A model generated the notes under the pieces. The model saw only the letters and a program-made list of their open reading frames with translations, made no database searches and was not told where the DNA came from. From Nocardioides sp. (GTDB taxonomy: Bacteria > Actinomycetota > Actinomycetes > Propionibacteriales > Nocardioidaceae): a stretch of DNA of 37,496 nucleotides. This document shows, piece after piece, positions 1 to 7,795 of the stretch. The stretch's first letter is position 1, and every line of letters starts with the position of its first letter. Location of the stretch: assembly GCF_030655615.1 (NCBI RefSeq), contig NZ_JAURVJ010000093.1, positions 1-37,496 of the forward strand. The letters run 5' to 3'. The translations under genes and the position numbers were made by a program.

Positions 1-340
1 CCGGCCGGGTCGGGACCGACGTCGGGGCCGACGTCGGGGCCGACGTCGGGGCCGGGTCGGTGGGCGCCGGGTCGCTCGCGGTCGGGGAGGTCGCGACGAG
101 ACCGTCGCCCGACGTCGGTCCGTCGCCGCCGACGGCGACCGCACCGACGCTCACCACGGCGGCGGTCGCGAGCGCTGCTGCCCCGACCAGGATGCGGCGG
201 CGTCGGACGCGACCCCGGCCGCGGGCCAGGTCGGTGCTGACGGGGACGTCGGGGACCTGGGCCGCCGCGGCGAGGTCGCGGAGCAGCTGGTCGACCTCGG
301 CGGGGCCGTCGGCGTGGTCGGGGTCGGCGTACGGCGTCAT
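1..340 (-). CDS. single-pass membrane protein paired with SigE-type sigma factor (partial)
   Basis: The C-terminal end runs off the left edge, and about 113 codons are visible. The first 45 residues are acidic and presumably cytoplasmic. They are followed by an Arg-rich stop (RGRGRVRRRR), one hydrophobic helix at about residues 50-70, and an extracytoplasmic Thr/Pro/Ser-rich stretch with APTS repeats. The ATG overlaps the TGA of the upstream sigma factor gene (ATGA, 337-340), so the two are almost certainly translationally coupled. Position and topology suggest an anti-sigma or sensor partner, but the N-terminus has no HxxxCxxC zinc anti-sigma motif. The function is inferred from context only. 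Two similar pairs occur at 6316-7649 and 20730-21816. Confidence 0.75.
   Translation of the reverse strand, partial: MTPYADPDHADGPAEVDQLLRDLAAAAQVPDVPVSTDLARGRGRVRRRRILVGAAALATAAVVSVGAVAVGGDGPTSGDGLVATSPTASDPAPTDPAPTSAPTSAPTSVPTRP
18..53. repeat. 12-bp tandem repeat, three copies
   Basis: GACGTCGGGGCC is repeated three times head to tail inside the partial membrane-protein gene. On the minus strand it encodes repeated Ala-Pro-Thr-Ser units in the low-complexity linker after the membrane helix, so copy number could vary without breaking the frame. Confidence 0.8.
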
Positions 341-831
341 CGGGATGCTCCGTCCTTGAGTGCGGCGCGCAGCAGGCCCAGCGCGTCGGAGGTCTGGCTC
401 TTCACGGTCCCGGCGCTGACGCCGAGGTCGGCGGCGGTCTCCTCCACGGAGAGGCCGAGGTAGTGGCGCAGCACCACGACCCGACGCTGCCCGGGGGCCA
501 GCCCGCGCAGGGCCGACCAGAGGGCGTCGGCGTCCTCGACGCTGAGGCCGGACGTCGCCGGCCGCTCGAGGGTGGTCGCGACGGGCCGCTCGCGGCGCCA
601 CGGGCGGCGTACGTCGTCGAGGTGGGCGTTGACCACCACCCGCCGTGCGTAGGCGTCGATGGAGTCGAGCCGGGAGACCCGCGGCCAGGCGGCGTAGAGC
701 TTGGTCAGCGCCTGCTGCACGACGTCCTCGGCCCGGTGGCCGTCACCCGCGCAGAGCAGGTACGCCGTCCGGTAGAGGTGGGCTCGTCGCTCGGCCACGT
801 AGGCCGTGAACTCCTCGTCGCGCCTGCTCAT
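337..831 (-). CDS. SigE-family ECF RNA polymerase sigma factor
   Basis: This 164-residue protein has the two-domain layout of small ECF sigma factors. Region 2 spans about residues 5-75 (AYVAERRAHLYRTAYLLCAG, then the AEDVVQQALTKLY core-binding stretch). Region 4 spans about 105-155 (LAPGQRRVVVLRHYLGLSVEE, then the AADLGVSAGTVKSQ helix-turn-helix). It should direct RNA polymerase to a limited set of promoters. The ATG at 831 has a GGAGCGGG ribosome-binding site just upstream. Its stop overlaps the start of the membrane-protein gene at 340. The SigE-family label comes from overall similarity in length and motifs; the target promoters are unknown. Confidence 0.93.
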   Translation of the reverse strand: MSRRDEEFTAYVAERRAHLYRTAYLLCAGDGHRAEDVVQQALTKLYAAWPRVSRLDSIDAYARRVVVNAHLDDVRRPWRRERPVATTLERPATSGLSVEDADALWSALRGLAPGQRRVVVLRHYLGLSVEETAADLGVSAGTVKSQTSDALGLLRAALKDGASR

Positions 832-925
832 CCCGCTCCACCCGCTCGTCGTGGCTCCTTGCTACCCCTTCGACGGGGTCGACACCGGATCGGTTGGGCC
901 AGCGACTCCCACTGTTGCCTGACCC

Positions 926-943
926 ATCGAAACTCGATAGATT
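926..943 (+). promoter_or_regulatory. candidate operator and -10 for the DUF2975/Xre operon
   Basis: An inverted repeat ATCGA-AAC-TCGAT (926-938) abuts a TAGATT hexamer (938-943), about 33 bp before the DUF2975 start. The overlap of dyad and -10 suggests repression, plausibly by the Xre protein of the same operon. This is inference. Confidence 0.4.
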
Positions 944-976
944 CCGGTTGTTGATCGGTAGTCCGAGGGAGGAACC

Positions 977-1444
977 ATGAACGGTCCGACGGTGACGGCG
1001 CTGCGCGCCGTCCTGGCAGCAGGTCTCGCCGGGTCGGTGCTCGTGCAGGCGGTCCTGGTGCCGCTGCTCGCGATCGACCTCGACGGCACGCCGGCAGCGA
1101 CGCGGTGGCCGGTGGTGGCGATCGTCGTCCTGGGCGTCGCGACGATCCAGGTCGGGATGGTCTGCGTGTGGCGGCTGCTGACCCTGGTGGGCCGCGGCAC
1201 GGTGTTCTCCGAGGCCGCGTTCCGTTATGTCGACCTCATCGCGGCGGCCGCAGCCACGGCGGCGCTGCTGCTCTTCTCGCTCGGGGTCGTCCTCGCGCCC
1301 GGCGAGGGCGTCGCTCCCGGCGTCGTGCTGCTCGTCGGCGGCGCCGGCGGCCTGGTCGCCGGGGTCGCCCTCCTGGTGGTGGTGATGCGCGCCCTGCTGG
1401 CCCAGGCCGTCGACATCCGGACCGAGCTCGACGCGGTCATCTGA
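977..1444 (+). CDS. DUF2975 four-helix membrane protein
   Basis: This 155-residue protein has four hydrophobic helices (about residues 7-30, 46-68, 86-106 and 114-138) and a short charged tail. The central loop VGRGTVFSEAAFRYVDLIAAAA matches the DUF2975 family, whose members are usually encoded next to a small Xre-type regulator, as here. The function of the family is not established. A good Shine-Dalgarno (GGGAGGAA) precedes the ATG. The last base of its TGA is the first base of the next start codon (TGATG), so the two genes form a coupled operon. Confidence 0.85.
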   Translation: MNGPTVTALRAVLAAGLAGSVLVQAVLVPLLAIDLDGTPAATRWPVVAIVVLGVATIQVGMVCVWRLLTLVGRGTVFSEAAFRYVDLIAAAAATAALLLFSLGVVLAPGEGVAPGVVLLVGGAGGLVAGVALLVVVMRALLAQAVDIRTELDAVI

Positions 1445-1683
1445 TGCCGATCGTGGTCGACGTCGACGTCATGCTGGCGCGCCGCAAGATGCCCGTGGGC
1501 GTGCTGGCCGAACGGGTGGGCATCACGCCGGCCAACCTGGCGGTGCTCAAGAACGGCCGGGCCAAGGCGGTGCGCTTCAGCACGCTGGCCGCGCTCTGCG
1601 AGGTGCTCGACTGCCAGCCCGGCGACCTGCTCCGCTGGGAGCCCGCCGACGCCCCGACCGGTGTGTCCGTCCGGTCTCGCTAG
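1444..1683 (+). CDS. small Xre/Cro-type HTH regulator (YozG-like)
   Basis: This 79-residue protein is essentially one helix-turn-helix domain. VLAERVGITPANLAVLKNGR forms the HTH core and FSTLAALCEVLDCQPGDLLRW is the conserved C-terminal part typical of the YozG group. It starts on the ATG sharing one base with the stop of the DUF2975 gene, and co-occurrence of these two families is well known. It probably regulates its own operon, perhaps through the dyad at 926-938. The last 12 residues are a non-conserved tail. Confidence 0.85.
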   Translation: MPIVVDVDVMLARRKMPVGVLAERVGITPANLAVLKNGRAKAVRFSTLAALCEVLDCQPGDLLRWEPADAPTGVSVRSR

Positions 1684-1687
1684 GACG

Positions 1688-2212
1688 TCAGGCGTTGGTG
1701 TCGCTCGAGGAGTCGTCGGCGGGGGTGTCGGGCTGGACGTCGTCCTGCGGCGCCGTGCCGGGCGGTACGCCGCCACCGGGCTGCGGGGCCTGGCCGGGCT
1801 GCAGCCCACCACCCGGCTGCTGACCCTGCTGCTGGCCCTGCTGCTGGCCCGGCTGGAACTGGCCGTTCTGGCCCGGCTGGACGTTCTGACCGCCGCCGGG
1901 GCCGCCGAAGCCGCCGCGTCCGCCGGGGCCCTGCTGCTCGTCCGACCCGCCGCTGACCGCGCCCAGCGCGACGCCGCCGAGCCCGCCGAGGACGAGCGAG
2001 GCGAGGGCGACCGCCGCGACGGCCCGCAGGCCGAGCACGCGGTGCTTGAGCCCGGTCGGGGCGTCCGTCGTGGGCTGGCCCGGCTGGAGGACCGGCTGGA
2101 CCGGCGTGGCGCTGGGCGCAGGGGCCGGCGGCGTCGGGGCCGGCGGCGTCGGGGGCAGCGTGGCGTCGTACGGGTCCTGCGGCTGAGGGCTCAACGGCTG
2201 GGTGTCGTTCAT
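1688..2212 (-). CDS. Gly/Gln/Pro-rich single-pass membrane protein
   Basis: This 174-residue protein is almost entirely low complexity. A Pro/Thr/Ala-rich N-terminus (about 1-52) precedes one membrane helix (about 61-85, AVAAVALASLVLGGLGGVAL). An exported tail follows, rich in GG, PGQ and QQGQ repeats and ending in acidic residues. No enzymatic domain is visible. The GGAGAG ribosome-binding site supports the ATG at 2212. The upstream 7-4-7 repeat at 2235-2252 resembles those before the response regulator and the GT39 gene, and the Gly-rich composition resembles exported segments of both the kinase and the GT39 protein. An envelope-associated role under that two-component system is inferred. 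Confidence 0.75.
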   Translation of the reverse strand: MNDTQPLSPQPQDPYDATLPPTPPAPTPPAPAPSATPVQPVLQPGQPTTDAPTGLKHRVLGLRAVAAVALASLVLGGLGGVALGAVSGGSDEQQGPGGRGGFGGPGGGQNVQPGQNGQFQPGQQQGQQQGQQPGGGLQPGQAPQPGGGVPPGTAPQDDVQPDTPADDSSSDTNA

Positions 2213-2234
2213 GAGTCCGACTCTCCGAGCCGAT

Positions 2235-2252
2235 CCTGTGAACGACCTGTGG
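2235..2252 (-). promoter_or_regulatory. PhoP-like direct repeat box
   Basis: Read on the minus strand this is CCACAGG-TCGT-TCACAGG, two near-identical heptamers with 11-bp periodicity, 22 bp upstream of the membrane-protein start at 2212. The layout matches the TCACAGC-N4-TCACAGC boxes known for PhoP-type OmpR-family regulators. Confidence 0.6.
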
Positions 2253-2268
2253 TCGCGGCGTGCAGGGG

Positions 2269-2643
2269 CTACCAGTTGGCCGCGCTCGTCAGGCAGAACG
2301 GGTGGCCGGCCGGGTCGAGCAGCACCCGCCAGGTCTCGCCCGGCTGCGGGTCGGCGAGGGTCGCGCCGAGCTCGATCGCCCGGGCCTCGACGGCCGCGAC
2401 GTCGTCGCAGGCGAGGTCGAAGTGGAACTGCTTGCGGCCGCCCTCGTCGGGCCACGACGGCGGCTGGTAGTCGGGCACCTGCCCGAAGCCGAGCGCCGAG
2501 GAGGGCCCGGTGAGCATCGCGTACTCGTCCTGCACGTGGGCGGTCTCCCAGCCCAGCAGGGCGGACCAGAACGCCGCCTCCGCGCGGGGGTCGGCGCAGT
2601 CGAGGGTGGTCATCTTGAGCTCGGCCGTGATCGTCTCCGTCAT
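2269..2643 (-). CDS. VOC (glyoxalase/bleomycin-resistance fold) protein
   Basis: This 124-residue protein has the two beta-alpha-beta-beta-beta halves of the vicinal-oxygen-chelate fold. It begins TAELKMTTLDCADPRAEAAF, has FHFDLACDDVAAVEARAIEL in the second half, and ends DPAGHPFCL, a common VOC signature where the acidic metal ligand would normally follow. Substrate cannot be told from sequence. It is divergent from the AraC-type regulator that starts only 27 bp away, so the two probably share control. Confidence 0.87.
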   Translation of the reverse strand: MTETITAELKMTTLDCADPRAEAAFWSALLGWETAHVQDEYAMLTGPSSALGFGQVPDYQPPSWPDEGGRKQFHFDLACDDVAAVEARAIELGATLADPQPGETWRVLLDPAGHPFCLTSAANW

Positions 2644-2658
2644 GTCCCCGATCCTCCC

Positions 2659-2664
2659 TACGAT
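2659..2664 (+). promoter_or_regulatory. leaderless -10 hexamer TACGAT
   Basis: TACGAT ends 6 nt before the GTG at 2671, the spacing expected if transcription begins at the start codon. No Shine-Dalgarno is present. Confidence 0.55.
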
Positions 2665-2670
2665 CGGACC

Positions 2671-3510
2671 GTGCCGACTAGGAGAAACGCGACGTCCACG
2701 CGGGCGGGGATCCTGCGCCCCGAGGAGTTCGCCCAGCACGTGTCGATGAAGCGCACCGAGACGGCGACCGGACTGGCCCCCTGGGTCGAGTACCACTGGA
2801 CGCTCGCCTGGGACCTCCCCGCCGGCACGACCTACCCGAGCGCCGTGATCCCGCACCCCGCGGCCAACCTGTCGGTCGAGCACGGCGCCGGGCGCGCCGA
2901 GGCCGACGGCGAGGTCGTGCTCGTCACCGGCGTCACGACCCGACGGTTCGAGGTCGCCATCCGGGGCTCCGGCTGGGTGCACGGCGTCAAGCTGCGGCCC
3001 GGCGGGCTCGTCGCGCTCACCGGCACCGACGCCAAGGCGCTCACCGACCGCACGGTGCCGGCCAAGGACGTGCTGCCGGTCGCGGTCCACGACGCCCTCG
3101 ACGGCCTGCGCCCCGGCACCCCCGCGCCCGAGGCGACCGAGGTCGCGTGCGCCGCGCTGGCGACGCTCGTGCCGACCGGGCCCGACCCGGCCTACGACGA
3201 GCTGCTCGGCCTGGTCGAGGACATGCTCGCCGACCGCACGCTCCTGCGCGTCGACGAGGTGGCCGAGCGCCACGGGCTGTCCAAGCGTGCCCTCGAGCGC
3301 CTCTTCGCGCGCTACGTCGGGGTCGGGCCCAAGTGGGTGCTGGCGCGCTACCGGATGCACGACGTGGTCACCGCGCTCGACGGCGGCTACGACGGCTCGC
3401 TGGCCGACCTCGCGGCCGACTACGGCTGGTTCGACCAGGCCCACTTCGGCCGCGACTTCACCGCGCTGGTCGGGGTGACGCCGAGCGACTACCGCACCCG
3501 CGCGCAATAG
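2671..3510 (+). CDS. AraC-type transcriptional regulator with DUF6597-like N-terminus
   Basis: This protein has 279 residues from the GTG at 2671. The N-terminal half (GILRPEEFAQHVSMKR, then APWVEYHWTLAWDLP and ISHPAANLS-like elements) matches the sensory domain of the DUF6597 AraC group. The C-terminal ~100 residues hold two HTH motifs (VDEVAERHGLSKRALERLF and LADLAADYGWFDQAHFGRDF) and end in GVTPSDYR, the canonical AraC close. The upstream GTG is preferred over the ATG at 2749 because the conserved GILRPEEF segment would otherwise be lost, and because a -10 hexamer sits 6 nt before it. It probably controls the divergent VOC gene. Confidence 0.88.
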   Translation: MPTRRNATSTRAGILRPEEFAQHVSMKRTETATGLAPWVEYHWTLAWDLPAGTTYPSAVIPHPAANLSVEHGAGRAEADGEVVLVTGVTTRRFEVAIRGSGWVHGVKLRPGGLVALTGTDAKALTDRTVPAKDVLPVAVHDALDGLRPGTPAPEATEVACAALATLVPTGPDPAYDELLGLVEDMLADRTLLRVDEVAERHGLSKRALERLFARYVGVGPKWVLARYRMHDVVTALDGGYDGSLADLAADYGWFDQAHFGRDFTALVGVTPSDYRTRAQ

Positions 3511-3547
3511 CCCGATCGAGCGATGGCGCCTGCCGGGACGGGGCACC

Positions 3548-3553
3548 TACCGT
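3548..3553 (+). promoter_or_regulatory. leaderless -10 hexamer TACCGT
   Basis: TACCGT ends 6 nt before the GTG at 3560. The region upstream has no ribosome-binding site. Confidence 0.5.
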
Positions 3554-3559
3554 ACGCCG

Positions 3560-4084
3560 GTGAAGACCTCCTCCGGCATCGCCCTCGCCGCCCTCGCCCT
3601 CGTCGTCGCCTCCTCGACCGCCGGCTACGCCGGCGCCAAGGTCACCAGCGGCGACATCAAGAACAACACCATCGCCAGCGCCGACATCAAGAACGGGACG
3701 GTCGGCGCCGCCGACCTCAACCCGGCTCTCGTCCGCTCGGTCAGCATCGGCAAGGCCTACGCCACGGTCACCCGCAAGGAGACCGCCACGAGCATCGTCA
3801 CCGTCCTCGACAAGACCCGCACCTACGGCTTCTCCCAGCTCAAGAAGGCCCCCGAGTCCGAGGGCATCTACTGCCTGGTGCCGGCCCGGGGCGTCGACCT
3901 GACCCACAGCGCGATCATGGTCTCGGCCGACTTCGCGCAGACCGCCGGCATCGCCACCGTGCTGTGGGACTCGGTCGGTGCCGACTGCGCCCCCAAGGAG
4001 ATCGAGATCCACACGCTGACCGACCAGGGCGACGACGAGCCCTCGCCGTCGGACCAGGTGGCCTTCCAGGTCTTCGCCTCCTGA
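3560..4084 (+). CDS. secreted protein with IKNGTV-type repeats
   Basis: This 174-residue protein has a clear Sec signal peptide (KTSSGIALAALALVVASSTAGYAGA, cleavage around residue 25). Next come two short repeats (SGDIKNNTIASADIKNGTVG) of a kind often seen in actinobacterial exported proteins, and then a globular region of about 110 residues with two cysteines. No catalytic motif is recognisable. It stands alone, 78 bp before the response regulator gene. Function unknown. Confidence 0.8.
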   Translation: MKTSSGIALAALALVVASSTAGYAGAKVTSGDIKNNTIASADIKNGTVGAADLNPALVRSVSIGKAYATVTRKETATSIVTVLDKTRTYGFSQLKKAPESEGIYCLVPARGVDLTHSAIMVSADFAQTAGIATVLWDSVGADCAPKEIEIHTLTDQGDDEPSPSDQVAFQVFAS

Positions 4085-4123
4085 GCGAGCGCCCAGCGAC
4101 CTGACACCGGGGGCCGAGGTGAC

Positions 4124-4156
4124 GCACAGGAACCTCACAGACAGCCGCGTCACAGT
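4124..4156 (+). promoter_or_regulatory. PhoP-like direct repeat box plus third half-site
   Basis: GCACAGG-AACC-TCACAGA (4124-4141) has the 7-4-7 layout. A third TCACAGT heptamer lies at 4150-4156 and overlaps the CACAGT hexamer 6 nt before the response regulator start. This suggests autoregulation. Confidence 0.6.
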
Positions 4157-4162
4157 GGACGC

Positions 4163-4900
4163 ATGGCCGGAACCGCTACCCCCTCCCTCACCCGCCCCGA
4201 CGGCTCGCCCGTGCGGGTCCTCGTCGTCGACGACGAGGTCAACATCGCCGAGCTGATCTCGATGGCCCTGCGCTACGAGGGGTGGCAGGTCTCCTCGGCC
4301 CACACCGGCACCAAGGCGGTCGCGGCGGCCAAGGAGCTCAAGCCGGACGCCGTCGTGCTCGACATGATGCTCCCCGACTTCGACGGCATGGAGGTGCTGC
4401 GCCGCCTGCGCGGCACCGACCCCGACGTGCCCGTCCTCTTCCTCACCGCCCGCGACGCCGTCGAGGACCGGATCGCCGGTCTGACCGCCGGCGGCGACGA
4501 CTACGTCACCAAGCCGTTCTCGCTCGAGGAGGTCGTGGCCCGGCTGCGCGCGCTGATGCGCCGCTCCGGCGCCCAGCAGGCGGCGACCACGTCGGTGCTC
4601 AGCGTCGGCGACCTGACCCTCGACGAGGACAGCCACGAGGTCGTCCGCGACGGCGAGGAGATCTCGCTGACCGCGACCGAGTTCGAGCTGCTGCGCTACC
4701 TCATGCGCAACCCCAAGCGCGTGCTCAGCAAGGCCCAGATCCTCGACCGCGTCTGGAACTACGACTTCGGTGGCCAGGCCAACGTCGTCGAGCTCTACAT
4801 CTCCTACCTCCGCAAGAAGATCGACGTCGGCCGCGAGCCGATGATCCACACCATGCGCGGCGCCGGCTACGTGCTGAAGCCGGCCGCGACGTCGGTGTGA
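4163..4900 (+). CDS. OmpR/PhoP-family response regulator
   Basis: This 245-residue DNA-binding response regulator has a receiver domain at about residues 18-132. The acidic pocket is D23/D24, the phospho-acceptor is D67 (VVLDMMLPDFDG), the switch residue is T96 and the lysine is K118 (TKPF). A winged-helix effector domain follows (about 148-240, ending RGAGYVLKP). Closest in style to the MprA/TrcR/PhoP group. It is followed 7 bp later by its kinase. Direct repeats at 4124-4156 upstream probably mediate autoregulation, and similar repeats precede the genes at 2212 and 9096, which are candidate targets. Confidence 0.95.
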   Translation: MAGTATPSLTRPDGSPVRVLVVDDEVNIAELISMALRYEGWQVSSAHTGTKAVAAAKELKPDAVVLDMMLPDFDGMEVLRRLRGTDPDVPVLFLTARDAVEDRIAGLTAGGDDYVTKPFSLEEVVARLRALMRRSGAQQAATTSVLSVGDLTLDEDSHEVVRDGEEISLTATEFELLRYLMRNPKRVLSKAQILDRVWNYDFGGQANVVELYISYLRKKIDVGREPMIHTMRGAGYVLKPAATSV

Positions 4901-4907
4901 CCGGGTC

Positions 4908-6323
4908 GTGAACCGCTTCGCCTCCCTCACCTCACGGCTGGTCGTGACGGCCGTCCTGCTGGTGGCGGTCATGTCGCTGCTCGTCGGTACGGCGACCACC
5001 TTCGTGATGCGCGACTACCTGACCGGCCAGCTCGACGAGAAGGTGCTCGACTCCCCCGCCGTGCGCGGTGGGGCCGAGGGCTTCCCGGGCGGCGGCCGGC
5101 CCGCCGACGGCGACGGCACCGCCGAGGAGCCGCGGTTCTTCGGCAACCAGGGTCCCGGTGCGCTCCAGGCCCAGCCCGACCTCGGGACCGGCCAGGTCCT
5201 GACCCGCGGCTTCCAGGAGTCCGACCCGCTCTCCGACGAGGCCCTGGCGGTCCTGGCCGACGTGCCGACCGACGGCGAGGTCCACGAGGTCGAGATCGAC
5301 GGGTTCGGCACCTACCGCGTCGCGGCCGTCGACACCGACACCTTCGGCGTCCTCGTCACGGGCCTGCCGACCGACGACCTCGACGCGTCGGTCCGCTCGC
5401 TCGTGTGGCTCGAGCTGCTCCTCGGGCTGGCGGCCGTCCTGGTCGCCGCCGCAGCCGCACGCACCGTCGTACGACGTCAGCTCCGGCCGCTGCGCGAGGT
5501 CGCCGAGACGGCCCACACCGTCGCCGGCCTGCCGCTGTCGTCCGGCGAGATCGGCGTGACCGAGCGCGTGCCCGAGCACCTCACCGACGAGCGCACCGAG
5601 GTCGGCCAGGTCGGCTCGGCCCTCAACACCCTTCTGGTCCACGTCGAGACGTCGCTCGACGCGCGCCACGCGAGCGAGCAGCGGATCCGGCAGTTCGTCG
5701 CCGACGCCTCCCACGAGCTGCGCACGCCGCTGACCACGATCGCCGGCTACACCGAGCTCGCCCGCCGTCGTCCCGACGACCCCGAGACCGCGGCGACCGC
5801 GCTCACCAAGGTGGCCGACGAGTCCAAGCGGATGACCGCCCTCGTCGAGGACCTCCTGCTGCTCGCCCGGCTCGACTCGGGACGGCCCCTCGAGCGCACC
5901 CCCGTCGACCTGACCCGGCTCCTGCTCGAGGCCGTCTCCGACGCCCGCGTCGTCGCGCCCGGGCACCACTGGCGCCTCGACCTGCCCGACGAGGCCGTCG
6001 AGGTCACCGGCGACGAGCAGCGCCTGCACCAGGTCGTCACCAACCTGCTGACCAACGCCCGCAAGTACACGCCGGCCGGCACCACCGTCACCGTCAGCGC
6101 CCGCGCAGGCGGCTTCTCGGTGCACGACGACGGCCCCGGTTTCGCGCCCGAGCTGGTGCCGCACGCGTTCGAGCGGTTCGCGCGCGCCGACGCGGCCCGC
6201 CAGCGCGAGGGCGGCGTGGGTCTCGGCCTCGCCCTGGTCGAGGCCATCGTCACCGCCCATGGCGGCACCGTGACGCTCACCACCGTCCCGGGCGACACCC
6301 GCGTCGACGTGACGCTCAGCTGA
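4908..6323 (+). CDS. membrane sensor histidine kinase
   Basis: This 471-residue protein starts at a GTG. The first membrane helix (about 8-33) and second (about 165-185) bracket an extracytoplasmic sensor region of about 130 residues that begins with a Gly/Pro-rich stretch (GGAEGFPGGGRPADGDG). A HAMP domain follows, then the dimerisation helix with H269 (ADASHELRTPL). The ATPase domain has the N box (TNLLTNARKY), G1 (DDGPGF) and G2 (GVGLGLALV). It forms an operon with the response regulator upstream, which it should phosphorylate. Its stop overlaps by 8 bp the convergent gene on the minus strand. The signal sensed is unknown. Confidence 0.95.
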   Translation: MNRFASLTSRLVVTAVLLVAVMSLLVGTATTFVMRDYLTGQLDEKVLDSPAVRGGAEGFPGGGRPADGDGTAEEPRFFGNQGPGALQAQPDLGTGQVLTRGFQESDPLSDEALAVLADVPTDGEVHEVEIDGFGTYRVAAVDTDTFGVLVTGLPTDDLDASVRSLVWLELLLGLAAVLVAAAAARTVVRRQLRPLREVAETAHTVAGLPLSSGEIGVTERVPEHLTDERTEVGQVGSALNTLLVHVETSLDARHASEQRIRQFVADASHELRTPLTTIAGYTELARRRPDDPETAATALTKVADESKRMTALVEDLLLLARLDSGRPLERTPVDLTRLLLEAVSDARVVAPGHHWRLDLPDEAVEVTGDEQRLHQVVTNLLTNARKYTPAGTTVTVSARAGGFSVHDDGPGFAPELVPHAFERFARADAARQREGGVGLGLALVEAIVTAHGGTVTLTTVPGDTRVDVTLS

Positions 6324-7149
6324 CGTAGCTGCGCCGGCGCACGTCGAGGCTCAGGTCGGACCCGGTCGTGACGGTCAGCGGGGCGAGCTGGAGGCCGTCC
6401 CACGCCGCGTCCCACGGCGCCTCGTCGACGAACACGGTGTAGCCCGGGAAGACGTCGGTGCGCACGGTGGTGACCGGTCGTGGCTCGTCGCCCTCGGCGG
6501 CGATCGCCACCTCGGTGTCGCCCGGGACGGCGCCGACGAGCAGGTAGCCGGGACCGTCCACCGAGGCGACCGTGCCCGGCTCCTCGCGGGCCCCGCCCCA
6601 CATCACGAACCGGTCGTCGGTGTCGGCCACGGGCACCACCGCGCAGAGGAGGCGGACCAGCCGGCCGTCGACCCGGAGGCCGACCGACAGGCACGCGTCG
6701 CCGCTCGGCTGGCGGGCCGGGTAGAGCACCTTGTCGTAGCCCTCGTAGGTGCCGAGGTCGACCGTCGCGCCGATGATCTCGCCCTCCTCGAGCTCGCCGG
6801 TGAGGAACGTGCCCCCGGAGAGCGGGACCCGGACGGACTCGGCGCGGGTGGGAGCGGGGTCGACGCCGGGCGCGGTGGGGCTGGGCCGAGGGGTGGGCGT
6901 GGAGCTCGGGGTGGGGGGCTGGGTGGCCTCGGGCAGCGAGTCGGACCGGCCGTCGTCGCCCCCCACCAGGGCCAGCGGTACGCCGATCGCGAGGACGACG
7001 GCGGCCGCAGCCCCCGCGACGGCCGCGCGGCGTCGCCAGAGACGTCGGCGGCCGCCCGCGCGCAGCCCGTCCAGGTCGGGCGGGAGGCCGCTGGGCCGGT
7101 CGGAGGCGACCAGCGCCGCCATCCGGCGGTCCTCGGTGCGGTCGGTCAT
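6316..7149 (-). CDS. single-pass membrane protein paired with SigE-type sigma factor
   Basis: This 277-residue protein has a cytoplasmic N-terminus of about 40 residues ending in RRRLWRRR, a helix at about 41-62, a Pro/Thr/Ser linker (about 72-100), and an exported domain of about 170 residues rich in beta-type sequence. Its ATG overlaps the stop of the sigma factor gene (ATGA at 7146-7149). No zinc anti-sigma motif is present. The architecture matches the other two pairs in the window, which suggests a sensing or anti-sigma partner. The exported domain is not recognised. Confidence 0.82.
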   Translation of the reverse strand: MTDRTEDRRMAALVASDRPSGLPPDLDGLRAGGRRRLWRRRAAVAGAAAAVVLAIGVPLALVGGDDGRSDSLPEATQPPTPSSTPTPRPSPTAPGVDPAPTRAESVRVPLSGGTFLTGELEEGEIIGATVDLGTYEGYDKVLYPARQPSGDACLSVGLRVDGRLVRLLCAVVPVADTDDRFVMWGGAREEPGTVASVDGPGYLLVGAVPGDTEVAIAAEGDEPRPVTTVRTDVFPGYTVFVDEAPWDAAWDGLQLAPLTVTTGSDLSLDVRRRSYVS

Positions 7150-7649
7150 CGCGGGTCCCTCTCCTGGTCGGTGCGATCGGCGCGCGCCCGGGCCAGGGCG
7201 CGCGAGGCGGTGCTGCGGACGGTCCCGGGCGCCACGCCGAGCCGCTCGGCGACGTCCTTCTCGGGGGCGTCGAGGTAGTAGCGCCAGACGAGGATCGACC
7301 GCTCGCGCGGGGTCAGTGGCGCCAGCAGGTCGAGCAGCTCGCTGCGGTCCTCGACCGTGTGGTCGGTGGTCCCGACCCGTTCGGCGACCCGCTCGACCGG
7401 CACCGGGCGCCGCCGCCGCGTGGAGTCGACGTAGGCGTTGACGAGGGCTCGGTGGACGTAGGAGTAGGCCCCCTCCCGGCGTACGACGCCCCATCGCGCA
7501 TAGCTGCGGGTCAGCGCCGTCTGGACCAGGTCCTCGGCCTCGTGGGTGTCGTGCGAGAGCAGGTAGGCCGCCCGCCGCAGCCGGGGCCACGCGGCGCGCA
7601 CGAACTCCTCGAACTCCCGGTCCCGGGTCGATACGCGTGTCACTGGCAC
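7146..7649 (-). CDS. SigE-family ECF RNA polymerase sigma factor
   Basis: This protein has 167 residues. Region 2 includes FEEFVRAAWPRLRRAAYLLS and AEDLVQTALTRSYARW. Region 4 includes LTPRERSILVWRYYLDAPEKDVAERLGVAPGTVRS. The GTG at 7649 is chosen because a GAGAGG ribosome-binding site sits 5 nt upstream; an open frame runs further to 7748 without a better signal. It is translationally coupled to the membrane-protein gene at 7149. The intergenic region to 7796 also carries the promoter of the divergent aminotransferase gene. Confidence 0.92.
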   Translation of the reverse strand: MPVTRVSTRDREFEEFVRAAWPRLRRAAYLLSHDTHEAEDLVQTALTRSYARWGVVRREGAYSYVHRALVNAYVDSTRRRRPVPVERVAERVGTTDHTVEDRSELLDLLAPLTPRERSILVWRYYLDAPEKDVAERLGVAPGTVRSTASRALARARADRTDQERDPR

Positions 7650-7737
7650 TGGAGCCTCTCGAGTCGCCTGCACTGTCTCACCCCTCCCTACGCAGGCGGG
7701 GGTCCCGAGGTTGAGTGTCGGTTTGGCGTGGCCAATG

Positions 7738-7768
7738 TTGTCTGACAATCTGGGCCCGCCCCTACAGT
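7738..7768 (+). promoter_or_regulatory. GntR-like palindrome and candidate -10 before the aminotransferase gene
   Basis: TTGTC-T-GACAA (7738-7748) is a perfect palindrome fitting the TNGTNNNACNA pattern of FadR-type GntR operators. TACAGT at 7763-7768 could be the -10. No GntR gene is present in the window. Confidence 0.45.
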
Positions 7769-7795
7769 GGGCGAGACACGAGAGGGAGGGATCAG

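Noticed and set aside
3458..4999. Minus-strand open frame opposite the secreted protein and response regulator genes
   Set aside because: It has low-complexity Gly/Asp/Val composition with no recognisable domain, and the sense genes are certain.
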